The notes under the pieces are model-generated. The model saw only the letters and a list, made by a program, of their open reading frames with translations. It ran no database searches and had not been told where the DNA came from. The position numbers were made by a program, and so were the translations under genes. This document shows, one piece after another, positions 51,074 through 61,131 of a DNA stretch of 64,000 nt. Each line of letters starts with the position of its first letter. Position 1 is the first letter of the stretch. The stretch is taken from contig NZ_WRPO01000015.1 in the NCBI RefSeq assembly GCF_009746585.1, positions 1-64,000 on the forward strand, written 5' to 3'. This DNA comes from Novosphingobium aquimarinum (GTDB taxonomy: Bacteria; Pseudomonadota; Alphaproteobacteria; Sphingomonadales; Sphingomonadaceae).

Positions 51074-53038
51074 TCAGCCGGGTGTGCGTTTGCCCAAATA
51101 CCGGCTGAGCGGATTGCTGCCCTTGTAGAAGGCCCGCTCGGGATAAAGCGCCTCGTAAACCACGGCGTTCTCGAGCACGCGCTGAACGTAGTTCTTGGTC
51201 TCGTAGATCGGGATGCGCTCGATCCAGTCGACCCATTCGACCGATCCTGTGCGGGGATCGCCGTTAGCGCGCAGCCACTTGTTCACGTTGCCCGGCCCGG
51301 CATTGTAGGCCGCGACCGCGAGCGGGTAGGCGCCACCGTAGTAGTCCATCATCCGACCGAAATAGCCGTCGCCCAGCTTGATGTTGTACGCCGGATCGCT
51401 GATCAGCGCGGATTGATTGTAGGACAGGCCGAGCTTGCCCGCCTGTTCGCGCGCGGTGCCCGGCATGAGCTGCATGAGCCCGCTGGCACCGGCATGGCTG
51501 ACCGCGTTCTGCGCGAACTGGCTTTCCTGACGCGACAAGGCGTGCACCATGATCCAGTTTGAGCCGGAAGGCGGCACCAATGTCGGGAACGCGATCTTGC
51601 CGAACTCGGTATGGCCTTCGGCATGGGCGTTCTGGCCAAGGATCACGCCGAGATCGCGACGGCCGATCTCGCGCGCGAGATCGGCGACAAGGACATGATC
51701 CGTTTCACTGTCCGCCTGATCGGAAATCTCGCGGAAGAACTGCACCGCGGTCCGCCAATCGGCATCGCGGGCGACTTCGCGCACCGCATTGGTGATGGGC
51801 TTGGCGGCGAATTCCTCGGCCTCTGCGCGCGAAGGCCGCGCCTTCGGAGTCGTGTCGAGATTGGGGAGGGGGCGGCCCAGCCGTTCGAGCGAGAGCTGGC
51901 CGTAGAAGTATTCGGGATACTCCGCCGCCTGCTCGAAATAGCGTTCCGCTTCCTCCTTCGCGCCGGCTTTGGCCATGGCGCGGCCGGCCCAGTAGAAGCC
52001 CTTGGATCGCGTGCCCGGCGTCTGCGCAGCGGCGCCATAGCGGTAGAACAGCGGCGCGGCGCGGCGCGCGTCGCCAAGCTCCCACAGGGCTTTGGTTCCG
52101 CCCAGCCACATCAGCGAGGTATAGTCGTCGCGCAGGCGATAGCTGAGCTTCGAAATGTCGGTGCCGGGCTCGAAGGCGTCGTCGATCTGCGAGGCGATCC
52201 GCACTGCCGGATCGGCGCCCGCGCCGCGCGCGGCGGTGAGCAGTTCCTTGACCCATTTCTCCGGTTCGGGGACCGGATCCTTCAGCGGCGGGCGATTGGC
52301 GAGCAGATTGATTGCCGAGCCCAGATTACCCGATTTGCGCGCCTGCGAGATGCGGTTGTAGACGTATCCGGGATCGCGCATCGCATCGGAGTCGATTTGC
52401 ACGCCGAGGCTCCCGGGCGCCGACCCCTGTGCCAGCGCCAGCCGTTCCATGAACAAGTTGCGCGCATCGGGCGATACGAAGGAGATCTGCCGTTCCGCCT
52501 GCGCGGTCTCGCCTTGCCACAGCAAAGCGTTCATTCGCGCATCGTGGTCTTTCCGATCGAGGTCCCTCGCGTAGTACGTCAGGATCGTCGCTTCGTCATT
52601 GGGAGCGAGCGCGCCCATCCGCCAAGCCTCGATCGCCTTTTGTTTGGCATCTTTGCGGCCGACGAGCGTCAGCGCCGTGGCGTAGCGGCCGGCGGCCATG
52701 CTCGAAAGCGGCGGAAACTTGTCGAAGAACGCGACCAGCGTGCCAGCGTCGGGCGATTCGCGCTCGAGCGCCGTCTCGGCGTAGCCACGCAGCTTTTCTT
52801 CCTGTGGAAAGCCGGGATAGGTGATGAGGAAGCTGGCGTAGGAGCCGAACGGCATCGAACTCGACGCGCTGAGCTGCCGCCAGCGATCGACCGCCTGGTG
52901 CATCGCCATGTCGTGGCCTTGCATGAGACGGGCCTTCGCAAGGTCCCATTCGCGGCCTTCCTGGCACTGTGCGGGCGAGGAAACGCAAGCTGCGGTGGCG
53001 AGTAGCAATAATGTCGAGGCACGGAGCATGCTGGACAT
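51074..53038 (-). CDS. slt: Soluble lytic murein transglycosylase, Slt70-like
   Basis: This protein is 654 aa from MSSMLRASTLLLLATAACVS, with a signal or lipoprotein-like peptide. A long superhelical domain of tandem helices (about 30-480) precedes the C-terminal SLT domain. The catalytic Glu is in ALSRQESQFAQNAVSHAGAS near 502, followed by GLMQLMPGTAREQAG, DPAYNIKLGDGYFGRM and VAAYNAGPGNVNKWL. It cleaves the MurNAc-GlcNAc bond of peptidoglycan, forming 1,6-anhydro ends, in the periplasm. The frame is open beyond the ATG, but that part overlaps divergent dapA and is not coding. Confidence 0.93.
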   Translation of the reverse strand: MSSMLRASTLLLLATAACVSSPAQCQEGREWDLAKARLMQGHDMAMHQAVDRWRQLSASSSMPFGSYASFLITYPGFPQEEKLRGYAETALERESPDAGTLVAFFDKFPPLSSMAAGRYATALTLVGRKDAKQKAIEAWRMGALAPNDEATILTYYARDLDRKDHDARMNALLWQGETAQAERQISFVSPDARNLFMERLALAQGSAPGSLGVQIDSDAMRDPGYVYNRISQARKSGNLGSAINLLANRPPLKDPVPEPEKWVKELLTAARGAGADPAVRIASQIDDAFEPGTDISKLSYRLRDDYTSLMWLGGTKALWELGDARRAAPLFYRYGAAAQTPGTRSKGFYWAGRAMAKAGAKEEAERYFEQAAEYPEYFYGQLSLERLGRPLPNLDTTPKARPSRAEAEEFAAKPITNAVREVARDADWRTAVQFFREISDQADSETDHVLVADLAREIGRRDLGVILGQNAHAEGHTEFGKIAFPTLVPPSGSNWIMVHALSRQESQFAQNAVSHAGASGLMQLMPGTAREQAGKLGLSYNQSALISDPAYNIKLGDGYFGRMMDYYGGAYPLAVAAYNAGPGNVNKWLRANGDPRTGSVEWVDWIERIPIYETKNYVQRVLENAVVYEALYPERAFYKGSNPLSRYLGKRTPG

Positions 53039-53137
53039 TGTCGGGGAAGGCTCCTTATCAGGCGCTGAACGAAGGGCCGGGCGGATTTTCACCCCCGTGT
53101 TCGGCCACCACTTGAACCAACTGCAGGGGCAAAGTCC

Positions 53138-54019
53138 ATGTTCTCGGGATCGATACCGGCACTCGTAACGCCGTTCCGCGATGGTGGTTTCGACGAAGCG
53201 GCCTTCCGCGCGCTGGTCGATTGGCAGATCGAGAGCGGCTCCTCGGCGCTCGTCCCGTGTGGGACGACGGGCGAGAACTCCACGCTTTCGAACGCCGAAC
53301 ACCACCGTGTCATCGAGGTTTGCGTGGAGCAGGCGGCAGGCCGGGTTCCGGTGATTGCCGGATGCGGCAGCAACGATACGATGAACGCACTTCTCCACAT
53401 GAATTTTTCGAAGAAGAGCGGGGCGGCCGCCGCGCTGGTCGTCGCGCCCTATTACAATCGTCCAAGCCAGGAAGGGCTGATTGCGCATTTCTCCTATCTG
53501 GTGGAAAACAACGATCTGCCGATCGTGCTCTATAACGTGCCCGGCCGCACGGTGACCGATATCCAGCCCGAGACCGTCTGCGAACTCGCTACCCGGTTCC
53601 CGGATCGGATCGTCGCGATCAAGGATGCCAGCGGCGACCTTTCGCGGGTTACCGATCACCGCATGGGGATCGGCAAGGATTTCTGTCAGCTTTCGGGTGA
53701 CGACGAGCTGGCGCTACCGTTCAACGCCGCCGGCGGCGTCGGGTGTATCTCGGTCACCGCCAACGTCGCCCCGAAGCTGTGCGCCGAGTTTCAGGCGGCC
53801 TGCGCGGCCAATGACCTGACCGAAAGCCGCCGGCTGAACGATCTTCTCTACCCGCTGCATTACGCGATGTTCGAAGACAGCTCGCCGGGGCCGTGCAAGT
53901 ATGCGCTGAGCAAGGTCATGCCCGCGATCGCCAATGAGCTACGCTTGCCGCTGGTGCCGTGTAGCGAGGCTGCGATGAAGGCGGTCGACGAGGCGCTGGT
54001 GCACGCCGGCCTCGCCTGA
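53138..54019 (+). CDS. dapA: 4-hydroxy-tetrahydrodipicolinate synthase
   Basis: This 293-aa protein is standard DapA length. It condenses pyruvate with aspartate semialdehyde, the first committed step to diaminopimelate and lysine. Key features are ALVPCGTTGENSTLSNAEH near 37-55 (substrate-contact Thr-Thr), PYYNRPSQEGL near 107, Tyr in VLYNVPGRT near 134 and the Schiff-base Lys162 in IVAIKDASGDL. GGVGCISVTANVAP near 205 is also conserved. It is divergent from the lytic transglycosylase and convergent with a GST gene (11 bp). Confidence 0.96.
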   Translation: MFSGSIPALVTPFRDGGFDEAAFRALVDWQIESGSSALVPCGTTGENSTLSNAEHHRVIEVCVEQAAGRVPVIAGCGSNDTMNALLHMNFSKKSGAAAALVVAPYYNRPSQEGLIAHFSYLVENNDLPIVLYNVPGRTVTDIQPETVCELATRFPDRIVAIKDASGDLSRVTDHRMGIGKDFCQLSGDDELALPFNAAGGVGCISVTANVAPKLCAEFQAACAANDLTESRRLNDLLYPLHYAMFEDSSPGPCKYALSKVMPAIANELRLPLVPCSEAAMKAVDEALVHAGLA

Positions 54020-54030
54020 GGACCCATCGC

Positions 54031-54624
54031 TTACGATTTTTCGAGCAAGCCCTCGTGCTCCATCGCCTTGCGCACGGCCGGACGCTGCGCGACCTGCTGG
54101 CGGAAGTCCTGGAGCTTGGCGGGCAACTCGAGATCGAAATGGTCCGTCCAGGTCGAAACGACGAACAGATAGGCGTCGGCCACAGTGAACCGATCTCCGA
54201 ACAGGAACGGACCCTGGATCGTCTCCGCGATCTGGCCGAATCGCTTGGTCAGCTGATCGGCGGCCTTTTGCTTCTGGTCGTCCGAAGCGCCGCCGAAGAA
54301 CGCCGCGAAATTCTTGTGGAGCTCTGAGGTGACAAATGCCAGCTTCTCGAGCGTGCGCGTACGTCCCAGCGGCCCTTCGGCCACGAGTTGCGGAGCCTGC
54401 TGGCCGATCCATTCGAGGATCGCGACATTCTCGGTCAGCAGCTCGCCGCCATCGAGTTCCAGCGCGGGCACATAGCCCTTGGGATTGATCTCGGTGAAGT
54501 CCTTGCCGTGCTCGGTCTTCCCCGTTTTGAGGTCGACGCGCTCGTGGGTGAAGGTCAGGCCAGCCTCGTGCAGCGCGATGTGATCCGCCATGCTGCAAGC
54601 GCCCGGGGCGTAGTAGAGTTTCAT
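54031..54624 (-). CDS. Glutathione S-transferase, beta-class-like
   Basis: This protein is 197 aa from MKLYYAPGACSMADHIALHE, with AGGAGAG upstream. YYAPGACS carries the Cys near residue 10 that forms a mixed disulfide with glutathione in beta-class enzymes. NPKGYVPALELDGGELLTEN near 47-66 contains the cis-Pro (VPAL) and the glutathione gamma-glutamyl-binding E-N pair. The helical C-domain has FGDRFTVADAYLFVVSTW near 145. Cytoplasmic. A perfect 10-bp palindrome lies 25 bp upstream of the start, which may be an operator. Confidence 0.93.
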   Translation of the reverse strand: MKLYYAPGACSMADHIALHEAGLTFTHERVDLKTGKTEHGKDFTEINPKGYVPALELDGGELLTENVAILEWIGQQAPQLVAEGPLGRTRTLEKLAFVTSELHKNFAAFFGGASDDQKQKAADQLTKRFGQIAETIQGPFLFGDRFTVADAYLFVVSTWTDHFDLELPAKLQDFRQQVAQRPAVRKAMEHEGLLEKS

Positions 54625-54648
54625 CAATCTCTCCTGTGGTAAGTGTTC

Positions 54649-54658
54649 TGTTCGAACA
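54649..54658. promoter_or_regulatory. Short palindrome upstream of the GST gene
   Basis: TGTTCGAACA is a perfect 10-bp palindrome 25 bp before the GST ATG. It could be an operator, but the length is short enough for chance. It does not fit the direct-repeat alphaproteobacterial LexA box. Confidence 0.35.
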
Positions 54659-54867
54659 ATGGCCGAGGTCCCTCATTGATCCAGCTGCGGCGATGAGGCG
54701 TGCTTCCGGTGCGGATACGACGAGGGTCGTATCATCCCGGTCGACGACCAGTTGCTTGCGTGAGCGCGCCGCATATTCCGTTCTTCCGCCAACGATCTTA
54801 GTGATTGACCGCAATGCGATGCGACGCAGCGTTTTCTTTTTCGCGAAACCTCCTAAATGCCCCCACC

Positions 54868-55350
54868 ATGGCACGGCCTCAGCACAAGACATTCGATAAG
54901 CAGAAGAGCGTCGCGGAAAACCGCCGCGCTCGCTTCGACTATCATATCGACGAGACGTTCGAGGCCGGGATCGTCCTGACCGGCACCGAAGTGAAATCGC
55001 TGCGATTCGGAGAGGGCTCGATCGCCGAGTCCTATGCCGAAGTGAAGAACGGCGAATGTTGGCTGGTCAACTCGAACGTGCCCGAGTTCAGCCATGGCAA
55101 TCGCTTCAATCATGAACCGAAGCGCCCGCGCAAGCTGCTGCTCCACGAACGCGAGATCGCGCGGCTGCAGGGTGCGGTCGAGCGCAAGGGCATGACGCTG
55201 GTTCCGCTCTCGGTCTATTTCAACAGTCGGGGGCGCGCGAAAGTGGAACTGGCCCTGGCACGCGGCAAGAACGCGGCGGACAAGCGCACCACGATCAAGG
55301 AACGCGACTGGAAGCGTGAGCAGGGACGGCTCCTGCGGGAGCATGGATGA
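54868..55350 (+). CDS. smpB: SsrA-binding protein SmpB
   Basis: This protein is 160 aa from [20 protein letters not shown] (ATG at 54868). The OB-barrel text [20 protein letters not shown], then [16 protein letters not shown], then [10 protein letters not shown], and the basic C-terminal tail [20 protein letters not shown] are standard for SmpB. SmpB delivers tmRNA to stalled ribosomes; the tail reads the empty mRNA channel. It starts a three-gene run smpB-DUF2062-cckA with 4-nt overlaps. The tmRNA gene itself is not in the window. Confidence 0.96.
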   Translation: MARPQHKTFDKQKSVAENRRARFDYHIDETFEAGIVLTGTEVKSLRFGEGSIAESYAEVKNGECWLVNSNVPEFSHGNRFNHEPKRPRKLLLHEREIARLQGAVERKGMTLVPLSVYFNSRGRAKVELALARGKNAADKRTTIKERDWKREQGRLLREHG

Positions 55351-55913
55351 GCAAGATCTCGCGGTGGATTCAGCGCAACATGCCGACTCGCGAGGCGATG
55401 TCCGGCAATCGCTGGCTCGCGCCCATCGCGCCCCGCTTTCTCAGCCCCGAATTGTGGCGCTTCACCCGCCGTTCGGTGCCGCGTGGCGTGGCGCTGGGGA
55501 TTTTCGCTGGGTTCATCGTTCCGCTCGGACAGATCTTCCTCGCCGCGTTCCTGGCACTGCCCGCGCGCGCGAACGTGCCGATCGCGGCGCTGGTGACCTT
55601 CATTACCAACCCCTTTACGTTGCCGTTCTGGTTGTTGGTCGCCAATCGCGTCGGTCGCTTCGTGCTCGAGATCGATCGCGACGGTGTCACGACGTCGTTC
55701 GGACGCGAAGTCACCAGCGGGCGCTGGGAGCAGATCAGCTGGTTCTTCCAGACCGCCGGGGTTACCGCGGTCGGCTTCGTCGTCCTCGCCATCGTCGGCT
55801 CCGCGATCGGCTATGTCGTTTCGAGCTGGGTCTGGCGTGCCTGGATCGGACGCAAGCACCGCGCCCGGCGTGACCGTCGTCGCGCGAGCGCGCAGGAGAG
55901 CGGGCTGTCATGA
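55347..55913 (+). CDS. DUF2062 membrane protein
   Basis: This 188-aa protein has two or three membrane spans. The DUF2062 core is near 45-105: [40 protein letters not shown] and [20 protein letters not shown], where the TNPFT/P motif is the family hallmark. A further span lies near 135-158, with a strongly basic tail ([11 protein letters not shown]). Function is unknown; the domain is found alone or beside glycosyltransferases. It overlaps smpB and cckA by 4 nt on each side, so it is translationally coupled to both. Confidence 0.9.
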   Translation: MSKISRWIQRNMPTREAMSGNRWLAPIAPRFLSPELWRFTRRSVPRGVALGIFAGFIVPLGQIFLAAFLALPARANVPIAALVTFITNPFTLPFWLLVANRVGRFVLEIDRDGVTTSFGREVTSGRWEQISWFFQTAGVTAVGFVVLAIVGSAIGYVVSSWVWRAWIGRKHRARRDRRRASAQESGLS

Positions 55914-58366
55914 ACGGTCTCGAGGAAGCGGTCGCGCCGCAGGCGCGCGGCTGGACCGACTGGATCGCCATTGGCGTCGCGCTCGCGGGCAGTGCCGGTC
56001 TGGTCTGGTTCGCAAGCCGCGATCCGGTCATTCCCGCCGTATTCGCAGGCGCGGTGCTGGTGCTCGTCCTCGCTTTTGCCACGCGTTCGCTGCGCCGCCC
56101 GGACGCCGAGACGGCCGAATTCGCGCTGCCGGACTGGTCGGTGACTGTTGCCGCGATCGAGCGGCCCGATACGGCAGTGGCGGTGGTCGATCGGGCCGGG
56201 CGGTTGGTCTGCGCGAACGGACGCTACCGCGAATGGATGGGTACGTCGCAAGCCCCGCCGCGCGTCCCATCGATTGCCGATGCTTCGCGGGACGCGGCGG
56301 AGAAGCTGGCCGAAGCCAATCGCAATGCCTGGCGCGATGGCCATGCCGTCATCGAACGGCAGGAAGGGCCGGTGGCCGAGGGCGCGCGGTCCTGGCGCAT
56401 CGAGGCCGAGCGCGCGGGGCGCGGCGAGGACTATCTCATCTGGCGGTTCGTGCCCGAGGTGAGCGATGACCCGGTGGCCGAACTGGTCGAGCGGCTCGAC
56501 GGCAAGCTGGGCAGGGCGCTTTCGCGCGCCGGGATGTCCGCCGCCGTGGTCGATCCCGACGGCGTGATCCGGGGTGCCAGCGCCGGCTTTGCCGAACGCG
56601 CCACGGGCGATCCGCTCATCGACACCACCGGGCAGGACTTCGTCGCGCTCATCCACCAGGACGAGGAAGGCCGAATCGCCTGGGCGAGCGAAGGCGAAGG
56701 TGGGCCGCCGCTGACGCTGTACTACATTCCCGTGTTCGATCCCGACTTTCCAGAGGGCACCGAGCCTGAAACGACCCCCTCGTTGATGCTGATCGCCGAC
56801 GCCGGAATCGGAGTGGGCGGCGGCAACGAGACGGGCGGGGCCGCGGTCCCGCATCTCGAATCGATGCTCGGCCAGCTGCCGCTCGGGCTCGCCATGGCGA
56901 ATCGCGACGGGCGCCTGCTTTTCGCCAATCCGGCTTTCATGCGCGCTGCCGGCCGCGAAGGCCAGTTGCCGCCGACGTACCCCACCGATCTCGTCGTCAA
57001 GGAAGACAAGCGCGCCTTGTCCGAGGCCGTGCGCCGGTTTGGGCAGGGGCCGGCGACGGCGGGCGACATCGCCGTGCGGCTGACGACGCAGCCCGACGAT
57101 CCGGTTTCACTGAGCCTGGCGGGCGTGCGCGGATTGGGCGAGCCTGCGGTGCTGCTTGGTCTGACCGACACCTCCGAGGAAACGCGCTTGCGCCGCCAGG
57201 TTGCGCAGGCGACCAAGATGCAGGCGGTGGGACAATTGGCCGGCGGCGTCGCTCACGATTTCAACAACGTGCTGACCGCGATCCTGGGAACCTGCGATCT
57301 CATGCTGATGCGCCATACGCCGGGCGATTCGGACTATGACGATATTCAGCAGATCCGCGCCAATTCGAATCGCGCCGCGGCCCTGACTCGTCAGCTGCTC
57401 GCCTTTTCGAGGCAACAGACGCTGCGGCCCGAAGTCTTGCAATTGCCCGATATCGTGGCCGAAACCTCGCAAATGCTGAAGCGGCTGGTGGGCGAGCGAA
57501 TCAAGGTCGAAGTCGGCCACGATCGCGATCTCGGCTCGGTTCGCGCCGATCCGCAGCAGTTGGGCCAGGTCATCATGAATCTGGTGGTCAACGCCCGCGA
57601 TGCGATCCACGCGCGTGGCGACGGCAAGGGCCGCATCTCGATCCGCACGCGCCGCGTGACCGGAGCGGACGTGCGCGCGATGCGCAGCGAGATCATTCCT
57701 GCCGGCGAATACACCGCGCTCGTGGTCGAGGACAACGGCGGCGGCATCCCGCCCGAGCACCTCGGCAAGATCTTCGAGCCGTTCTTCACCACCAAGGAAC
57801 AAGGCAAGGGCACCGGGCTCGGCCTCTCCACGGTCTACGGCATCGTCAAGCAATCGGGCGGTTTCATCTTCGCCGACTCGGAAAGCGGCAAGGGAACGCG
57901 ATTCACGGTCTACCTGCCGGTGTTCCACGTCGCGCCAGGCGGCGCCCCGCGCGCGATCGCGGCCGAGCCGGTGCGCAAGTGGGCGGGCGGTGGCCGCATC
58001 CTGCTGGTCGAGGACGAAGATCCGGTGCGTATGGTCGCCGAGCGCGCACTGACTCGTCAGGGCTACGATGTCGTCGCGGCGCGGGACGGCGAGGAAGGGC
58101 TGGACCATGTCGTCTCGGGCGGCAAGTTCGATCTGGTCGTCAGCGATGTCGTCATGCCCAACATCGACGGGCCGGCGATGGCCCGCGAAATTCGCAAGCG
58201 CGAAACCCATCTGCCGATCCTGTTCATGTCCGGCTATGCGGAGGAACAGCTGCGTAAGGAGATCGGCATCGCCCGCACCTGGTTCATGCCCAAGCCCTTC
58301 TCGGTCCAGCAATTGTCGGAAAAGGTGGGTGAGGTCCTTGCCTTGAACCTTGCCGACCGGCACTAA
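55910..58366 (+). CDS. cckA: Hybrid histidine kinase CckA
   Basis: This 818-aa protein has two membrane spans near 15-60. PAS-type sensor domains follow (about 85-190, 200-290, 310-420). The dimerisation/phosphoacceptor helix has His449 in [14 protein letters not shown], and the ATPase domain has [19 protein letters not shown], and [11 protein letters not shown]. The C-terminal receiver has Asp746 in LVVSDVVMP and Lys in MPKPFSV. This order and the [10 protein letters not shown] box are those of CckA, which via ChpT controls phosphorylation of CtrA and CpdR and hence the cell cycle. The position smpB-DUF2062-cckA just before recA supports the call. Confidence 0.88.
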   Translation: MNGLEEAVAPQARGWTDWIAIGVALAGSAGLVWFASRDPVIPAVFAGAVLVLVLAFATRSLRRPDAETAEFALPDWSVTVAAIERPDTAVAVVDRAGRLVCANGRYREWMGTSQAPPRVPSIADASRDAAEKLAEANRNAWRDGHAVIERQEGPVAEGARSWRIEAERAGRGEDYLIWRFVPEVSDDPVAELVERLDGKLGRALSRAGMSAAVVDPDGVIRGASAGFAERATGDPLIDTTGQDFVALIHQDEEGRIAWASEGEGGPPLTLYYIPVFDPDFPEGTEPETTPSLMLIADAGIGVGGGNETGGAAVPHLESMLGQLPLGLAMANRDGRLLFANPAFMRAAGREGQLPPTYPTDLVVKEDKRALSEAVRRFGQGPATAGDIAVRLTTQPDDPVSLSLAGVRGLGEPAVLLGLTDTSEETRLRRQVAQATKMQAVGQLAGGVAHDFNNVLTAILGTCDLMLMRHTPGDSDYDDIQQIRANSNRAAALTRQLLAFSRQQTLRPEVLQLPDIVAETSQMLKRLVGERIKVEVGHDRDLGSVRADPQQLGQVIMNLVVNARDAIHARGDGKGRISIRTRRVTGADVRAMRSEIIPAGEYTALVVEDNGGGIPPEHLGKIFEPFFTTKEQGKGTGLGLSTVYGIVKQSGGFIFADSESGKGTRFTVYLPVFHVAPGGAPRAIAAEPVRKWAGGGRILLVEDEDPVRMVAERALTRQGYDVVAARDGEEGLDHVVSGGKFDLVVSDVVMPNIDGPAMAREIRKRETHLPILFMSGYAEEQLRKEIGIARTWFMPKPFSVQQLSEKVGEVLALNLADRH

Positions 58367-58444
58367 GTCGGTCCGCTTCAGGCGGAATCGGCACCGGGCC
58401 GGTACCGTTCGACAGGCGGGAAATTCGCGTTGCAATAAAATTCT

Positions 58445-58459
58445 GTTCCCTACTTGTTC
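58445..58459. promoter_or_regulatory. Alphaproteobacterial LexA (SOS) box of recA
   Basis: GTTCCCTACTTGTTC fits GTTC-N7-GTTC exactly, the direct-repeat LexA site of alphaproteobacteria. It lies 69 bp before the recA ATG, in the AT-richer promoter region. LexA binding predicts DNA-damage induction of recA. Confidence 0.88.
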
Positions 58460-58528
58460 CATGAGAACAAACGCTGTACATCGGCGGAATGGCCCACTCG
58501 GTCGGCCGAAGCGAAAAGGGGACGTGTC

Positions 58529-59605
58529 ATGGTTGCACAGCTCAAGCTGATTCAAGAAGGCAAGGACAAGGACAGCATGGACCGTCAAAAGGCGCTCGAA
58601 GCGGCGCTTGCCCAGATAGACCGGGCATTCGGCAAGGGTTCGGCGATGAAGCTGGGCTCCAAGGAAGCGATGCAGGTCGAAGCGATTTCGACGGGTTCGC
58701 TGGGGCTCGACATCGCGCTGGGTGTCGGCGGCCTGCCCAAGGGCCGTGTGATCGAGATTTACGGGCCGGAAAGCTCGGGCAAGACCACGCTGGCGCTGCA
58801 CGTCATTGCCGAAGCGCAGAAAAACGGCGGCACCGCGGCGTTCATCGATGCCGAGCATGCGCTCGATCCGGTCTACGCGAAGAAGCTGGGCGTCGACATC
58901 GACGAGCTGATCGTCTCGCAGCCGGACACCGGCGAGCAGGCGCTCGAGATTACCGATACGCTGGTGCGTTCGAACGCAATCGACGTGCTGGTGGTCGATT
59001 CGGTCGCCGCCCTGGTGCCGCGCGCCGAGATCGAGGGCGAGATGGGCGACAGTCACGTCGGCTTGCAGGCGCGGCTGATGAGCCAGTCGCTGCGCAAGCT
59101 GACGGGTTCAATCAATCGCTCGAAGTGCATGGTGATCTTCATCAACCAGCTGCGCATGAAGATCGGGGTGATGTACGGCAATCCTGAGACGACGACGGGT
59201 GGCAACGCGCTCAAGTTCTACGCCTCGGTGCGCCTCGACATCCGCCGCACCGGCCAGATCAAGGATCGTGACGAGATCATCGGCAACGCCACGCGCGTGA
59301 AAGTGGTCAAGAACAAGGTCGCGCCGCCGTTCAAGCAAGTCGAGTTCGACATCATGTACGGCGAAGGCATTTCCAAGATCGGCGAGATCCTCGATCTCGG
59401 CGTGAAGGCCGGCATTGTCGAAAAGTCGGGCGCTTGGTTCAGCTACGATTCGATACGGATTGGCCAGGGCCGCGAAAACTCGAAGAATTACCTGCGGGAC
59501 AATCCCGAGGTTTGCGATCGCCTCGAAAAGGCGATCCGCGGGCAGAAGGAAGACCTTGCGGAAGAAATGATGACCGGTCCGACCGAAGAGGACGACGCCG
59601 AATGA
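58529..59605 (+). CDS. recA: Recombinase RecA
   Basis: This protein is 358 aa from [20 protein letters not shown]; the ATG at 58529 was chosen because the upstream frame runs through the SOS-box promoter. Walker A GPESSGKT is at 79-86, Walker B is [10 protein letters not shown] near 150, followed by loop L1 [10 protein letters not shown] and loop L2 [20 protein letters not shown] near 205-224. It forms filaments on single-stranded DNA for homologous recombination and triggers LexA self-cleavage. The acidic tail TEEDDAE is typical. It has its own SOS promoter and a strong terminator. Confidence 0.98.
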   Translation: MVAQLKLIQEGKDKDSMDRQKALEAALAQIDRAFGKGSAMKLGSKEAMQVEAISTGSLGLDIALGVGGLPKGRVIEIYGPESSGKTTLALHVIAEAQKNGGTAAFIDAEHALDPVYAKKLGVDIDELIVSQPDTGEQALEITDTLVRSNAIDVLVVDSVAALVPRAEIEGEMGDSHVGLQARLMSQSLRKLTGSINRSKCMVIFINQLRMKIGVMYGNPETTTGGNALKFYASVRLDIRRTGQIKDRDEIIGNATRVKVVKNKVAPPFKQVEFDIMYGEGISKIGEILDLGVKAGIVEKSGAWFSYDSIRIGQGRENSKNYLRDNPEVCDRLEKAIRGQKEDLAEEMMTGPTEEDDAE

Positions 59606-59682
59606 TCCCGCTTGATGGAATCAGGCTGGCGAGCCCGGTTCGATAAAAGACCCCGGCGGAGTGGATCCCGCTCCGCAACGAG

Positions 59683-59719
59683 AAAGCCGGCCGGGATGCA
59701 CTCTCCCGCGCCGGCTTTT
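59683..59719 (+). terminator. Intrinsic terminator after recA
   Basis: AAAGCCGGC (59683-59691) pairs with GCCGGCTTT (59710-59718), followed by TTTTC. It lies 77 bp after the recA stop and before the peptidase gene. Confidence 0.85.
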
Positions 59720-59764
59720 CTTATGTCTCGCCAGCGGGCAAGGTCGTGGCGGGAGGAACGCCGC

Positions 59765-61057
59765 ATGAATACCGCCGCCGCGAACATCACCCGCATCGAC
59801 CGCCGCCGCTTGCTCGCCGCTGCCGGGGCGAGCGTCGGCGCGATTGCTCTGGCACCGCCCGGCGCGATGTGGGCGGCAGAGTCCGATGGAATCGATCTGC
59901 GCCCCCTCACCGAGAGCGTGGTTCCGATTGACATGACGGAGCGCGAGGCGCGACTGGACCGGGCCCGCGCCTTGATGGCGCAGAATGATATTGACGCGAT
60001 CGTGATCGAGCCCGGTTCCAGTCTCGATTACTTCACCGGCGTCCAGTGGCGGCGGTCCGAACGGCTGACTGCCGCGCTGATTCCCGTCGAGGGCACCCCG
60101 GTCATCGTCACGCCGTTCTTCGAGCGCCCCTCGGTGGCCGAATCGCTTGGCATCGAGGCCGAAATCCAGGTTTGGCAGGAGGACGAAAGCCCCATTGCGC
60201 TCATCGCCCGGCAACTGCGTTCCTGGAAGCACGACCCCGCGCGCATCGGCATCGAGGAGACCGTGCGCTTCTTCGCCGCCGATGGCCTTGCCGCCGCGCT
60301 GCCCGGCGCGCGTCTGGTCTCGGCCGATCCGGTCGTGCGCGCCTGCCGCATGCGCAAGACCGCCGCCGAGATCGCGCTGATGCAGATGGCATCGAACGTC
60401 ACCATGGCCGCTTACGCCTGGACCGTGCCGCAGATCCGCACGGGCATGACGAACCTCGAAATTTCGCACCTGATGAGCAGCGCCACGACCGCGCTCGGCG
60501 GGAAGCCCGAGTTCTCGATGGTGCTGATCGACGAAGCCGCCGCCTATCCGCACGGTACGGGAAAGCCGCAAGTCGTGCGCGAAAATTCGACCGTACTGTT
60601 CGATTGCGGCTGCACTGTCGCCGGGTACCAGTCTGACATTTCGCGCACCGTGTTCCACGGCAAGCCCGATCCCGACGCGCTCGCCACCTGGCATCTCGTC
60701 CGCCAGGGGCAAGACACCGCCTTCGCCGCAGCGGGTCTCGGCGTTCCCGCCGGCACGGTCGACGATGCCGTGCGTGCGCTTTACGAGGCGAAGGGCCTCG
60801 GCCCCGGCTATCGTTTGCCCGGCCTGTCGCACCGGACCGGTCACGGCATCGGCATGGATGGCCACGAACCCGTCAATCTCGTTCATGGCGAGCCGACTTT
60901 GCTGGCTCCCGGCATGTGCTTTTCCAACGAGCCCGGCATCTACAAGCCCGGCCGCTTCGGCGTGCGGCAGGAAGACTGCTTCCACATGACGGAGACGGGC
61001 CCGAAATGGTTCACTATCCCGCCCGACGAGCCCGGCGCGCTGATCGGAACCGCGTGA
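59765..61057 (+). CDS. M24-family (Xaa-Pro-type) metallopeptidase with Tat signal
   Basis: This protein is 430 aa from MNTAAANITRIDRRRLLAAA (ATG at 59765, GGGAGG upstream). The twin-arginine signal RRRLLAAAGASVGAIALAPP indicates Tat export of a folded metalloprotein. A creatinase-type N-domain is followed by the M24 pita-bread domain with five metal ligands: the two Asp in LFDCGCTVAGYQSDISRT, His in GHGIGMDGHE, and Glu in SNEPGIY and VRQEDCFHM. It probably cleaves X-Pro dipeptides or creatine-like amides in the periplasm. It lies between recA and alaS, separated from recA by a terminator. Confidence 0.9.
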   Translation: MNTAAANITRIDRRRLLAAAGASVGAIALAPPGAMWAAESDGIDLRPLTESVVPIDMTEREARLDRARALMAQNDIDAIVIEPGSSLDYFTGVQWRRSERLTAALIPVEGTPVIVTPFFERPSVAESLGIEAEIQVWQEDESPIALIARQLRSWKHDPARIGIEETVRFFAADGLAAALPGARLVSADPVVRACRMRKTAAEIALMQMASNVTMAAYAWTVPQIRTGMTNLEISHLMSSATTALGGKPEFSMVLIDEAAAYPHGTGKPQVVRENSTVLFDCGCTVAGYQSDISRTVFHGKPDPDALATWHLVRQGQDTAFAAAGLGVPAGTVDDAVRALYEAKGLGPGYRLPGLSHRTGHGIGMDGHEPVNLVHGEPTLLAPGMCFSNEPGIYKPGRFGVRQEDCFHMTETGPKWFTIPPDEPGALIGTA

Positions 61058-61131
61058 CGCGCGCGAACAGCGCGGCGCTCGGCTGAAACCGCTTGTCGCT
61101 AAGCGGTGCAGCAATTAACTGCCCAAGCATC

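Noticed and set aside
53039..53659. A 207-residue extension of the lytic transglycosylase
   Set aside because: It overlaps divergent dapA; the signal peptide begins at the ATG at 53038.
54645..54658. LexA box before the GST gene
   Set aside because: Two GTTC words occur but are 1 nt apart, not 7; only a short palindrome remains.
57107..59056. A 649-codon open frame on the minus strand across cckA and recA
   Set aside because: It is antisense to two well-conserved genes; the text is His/Arg/Asp-rich with no family resemblance. Such shadows are common in high-GC DNA.
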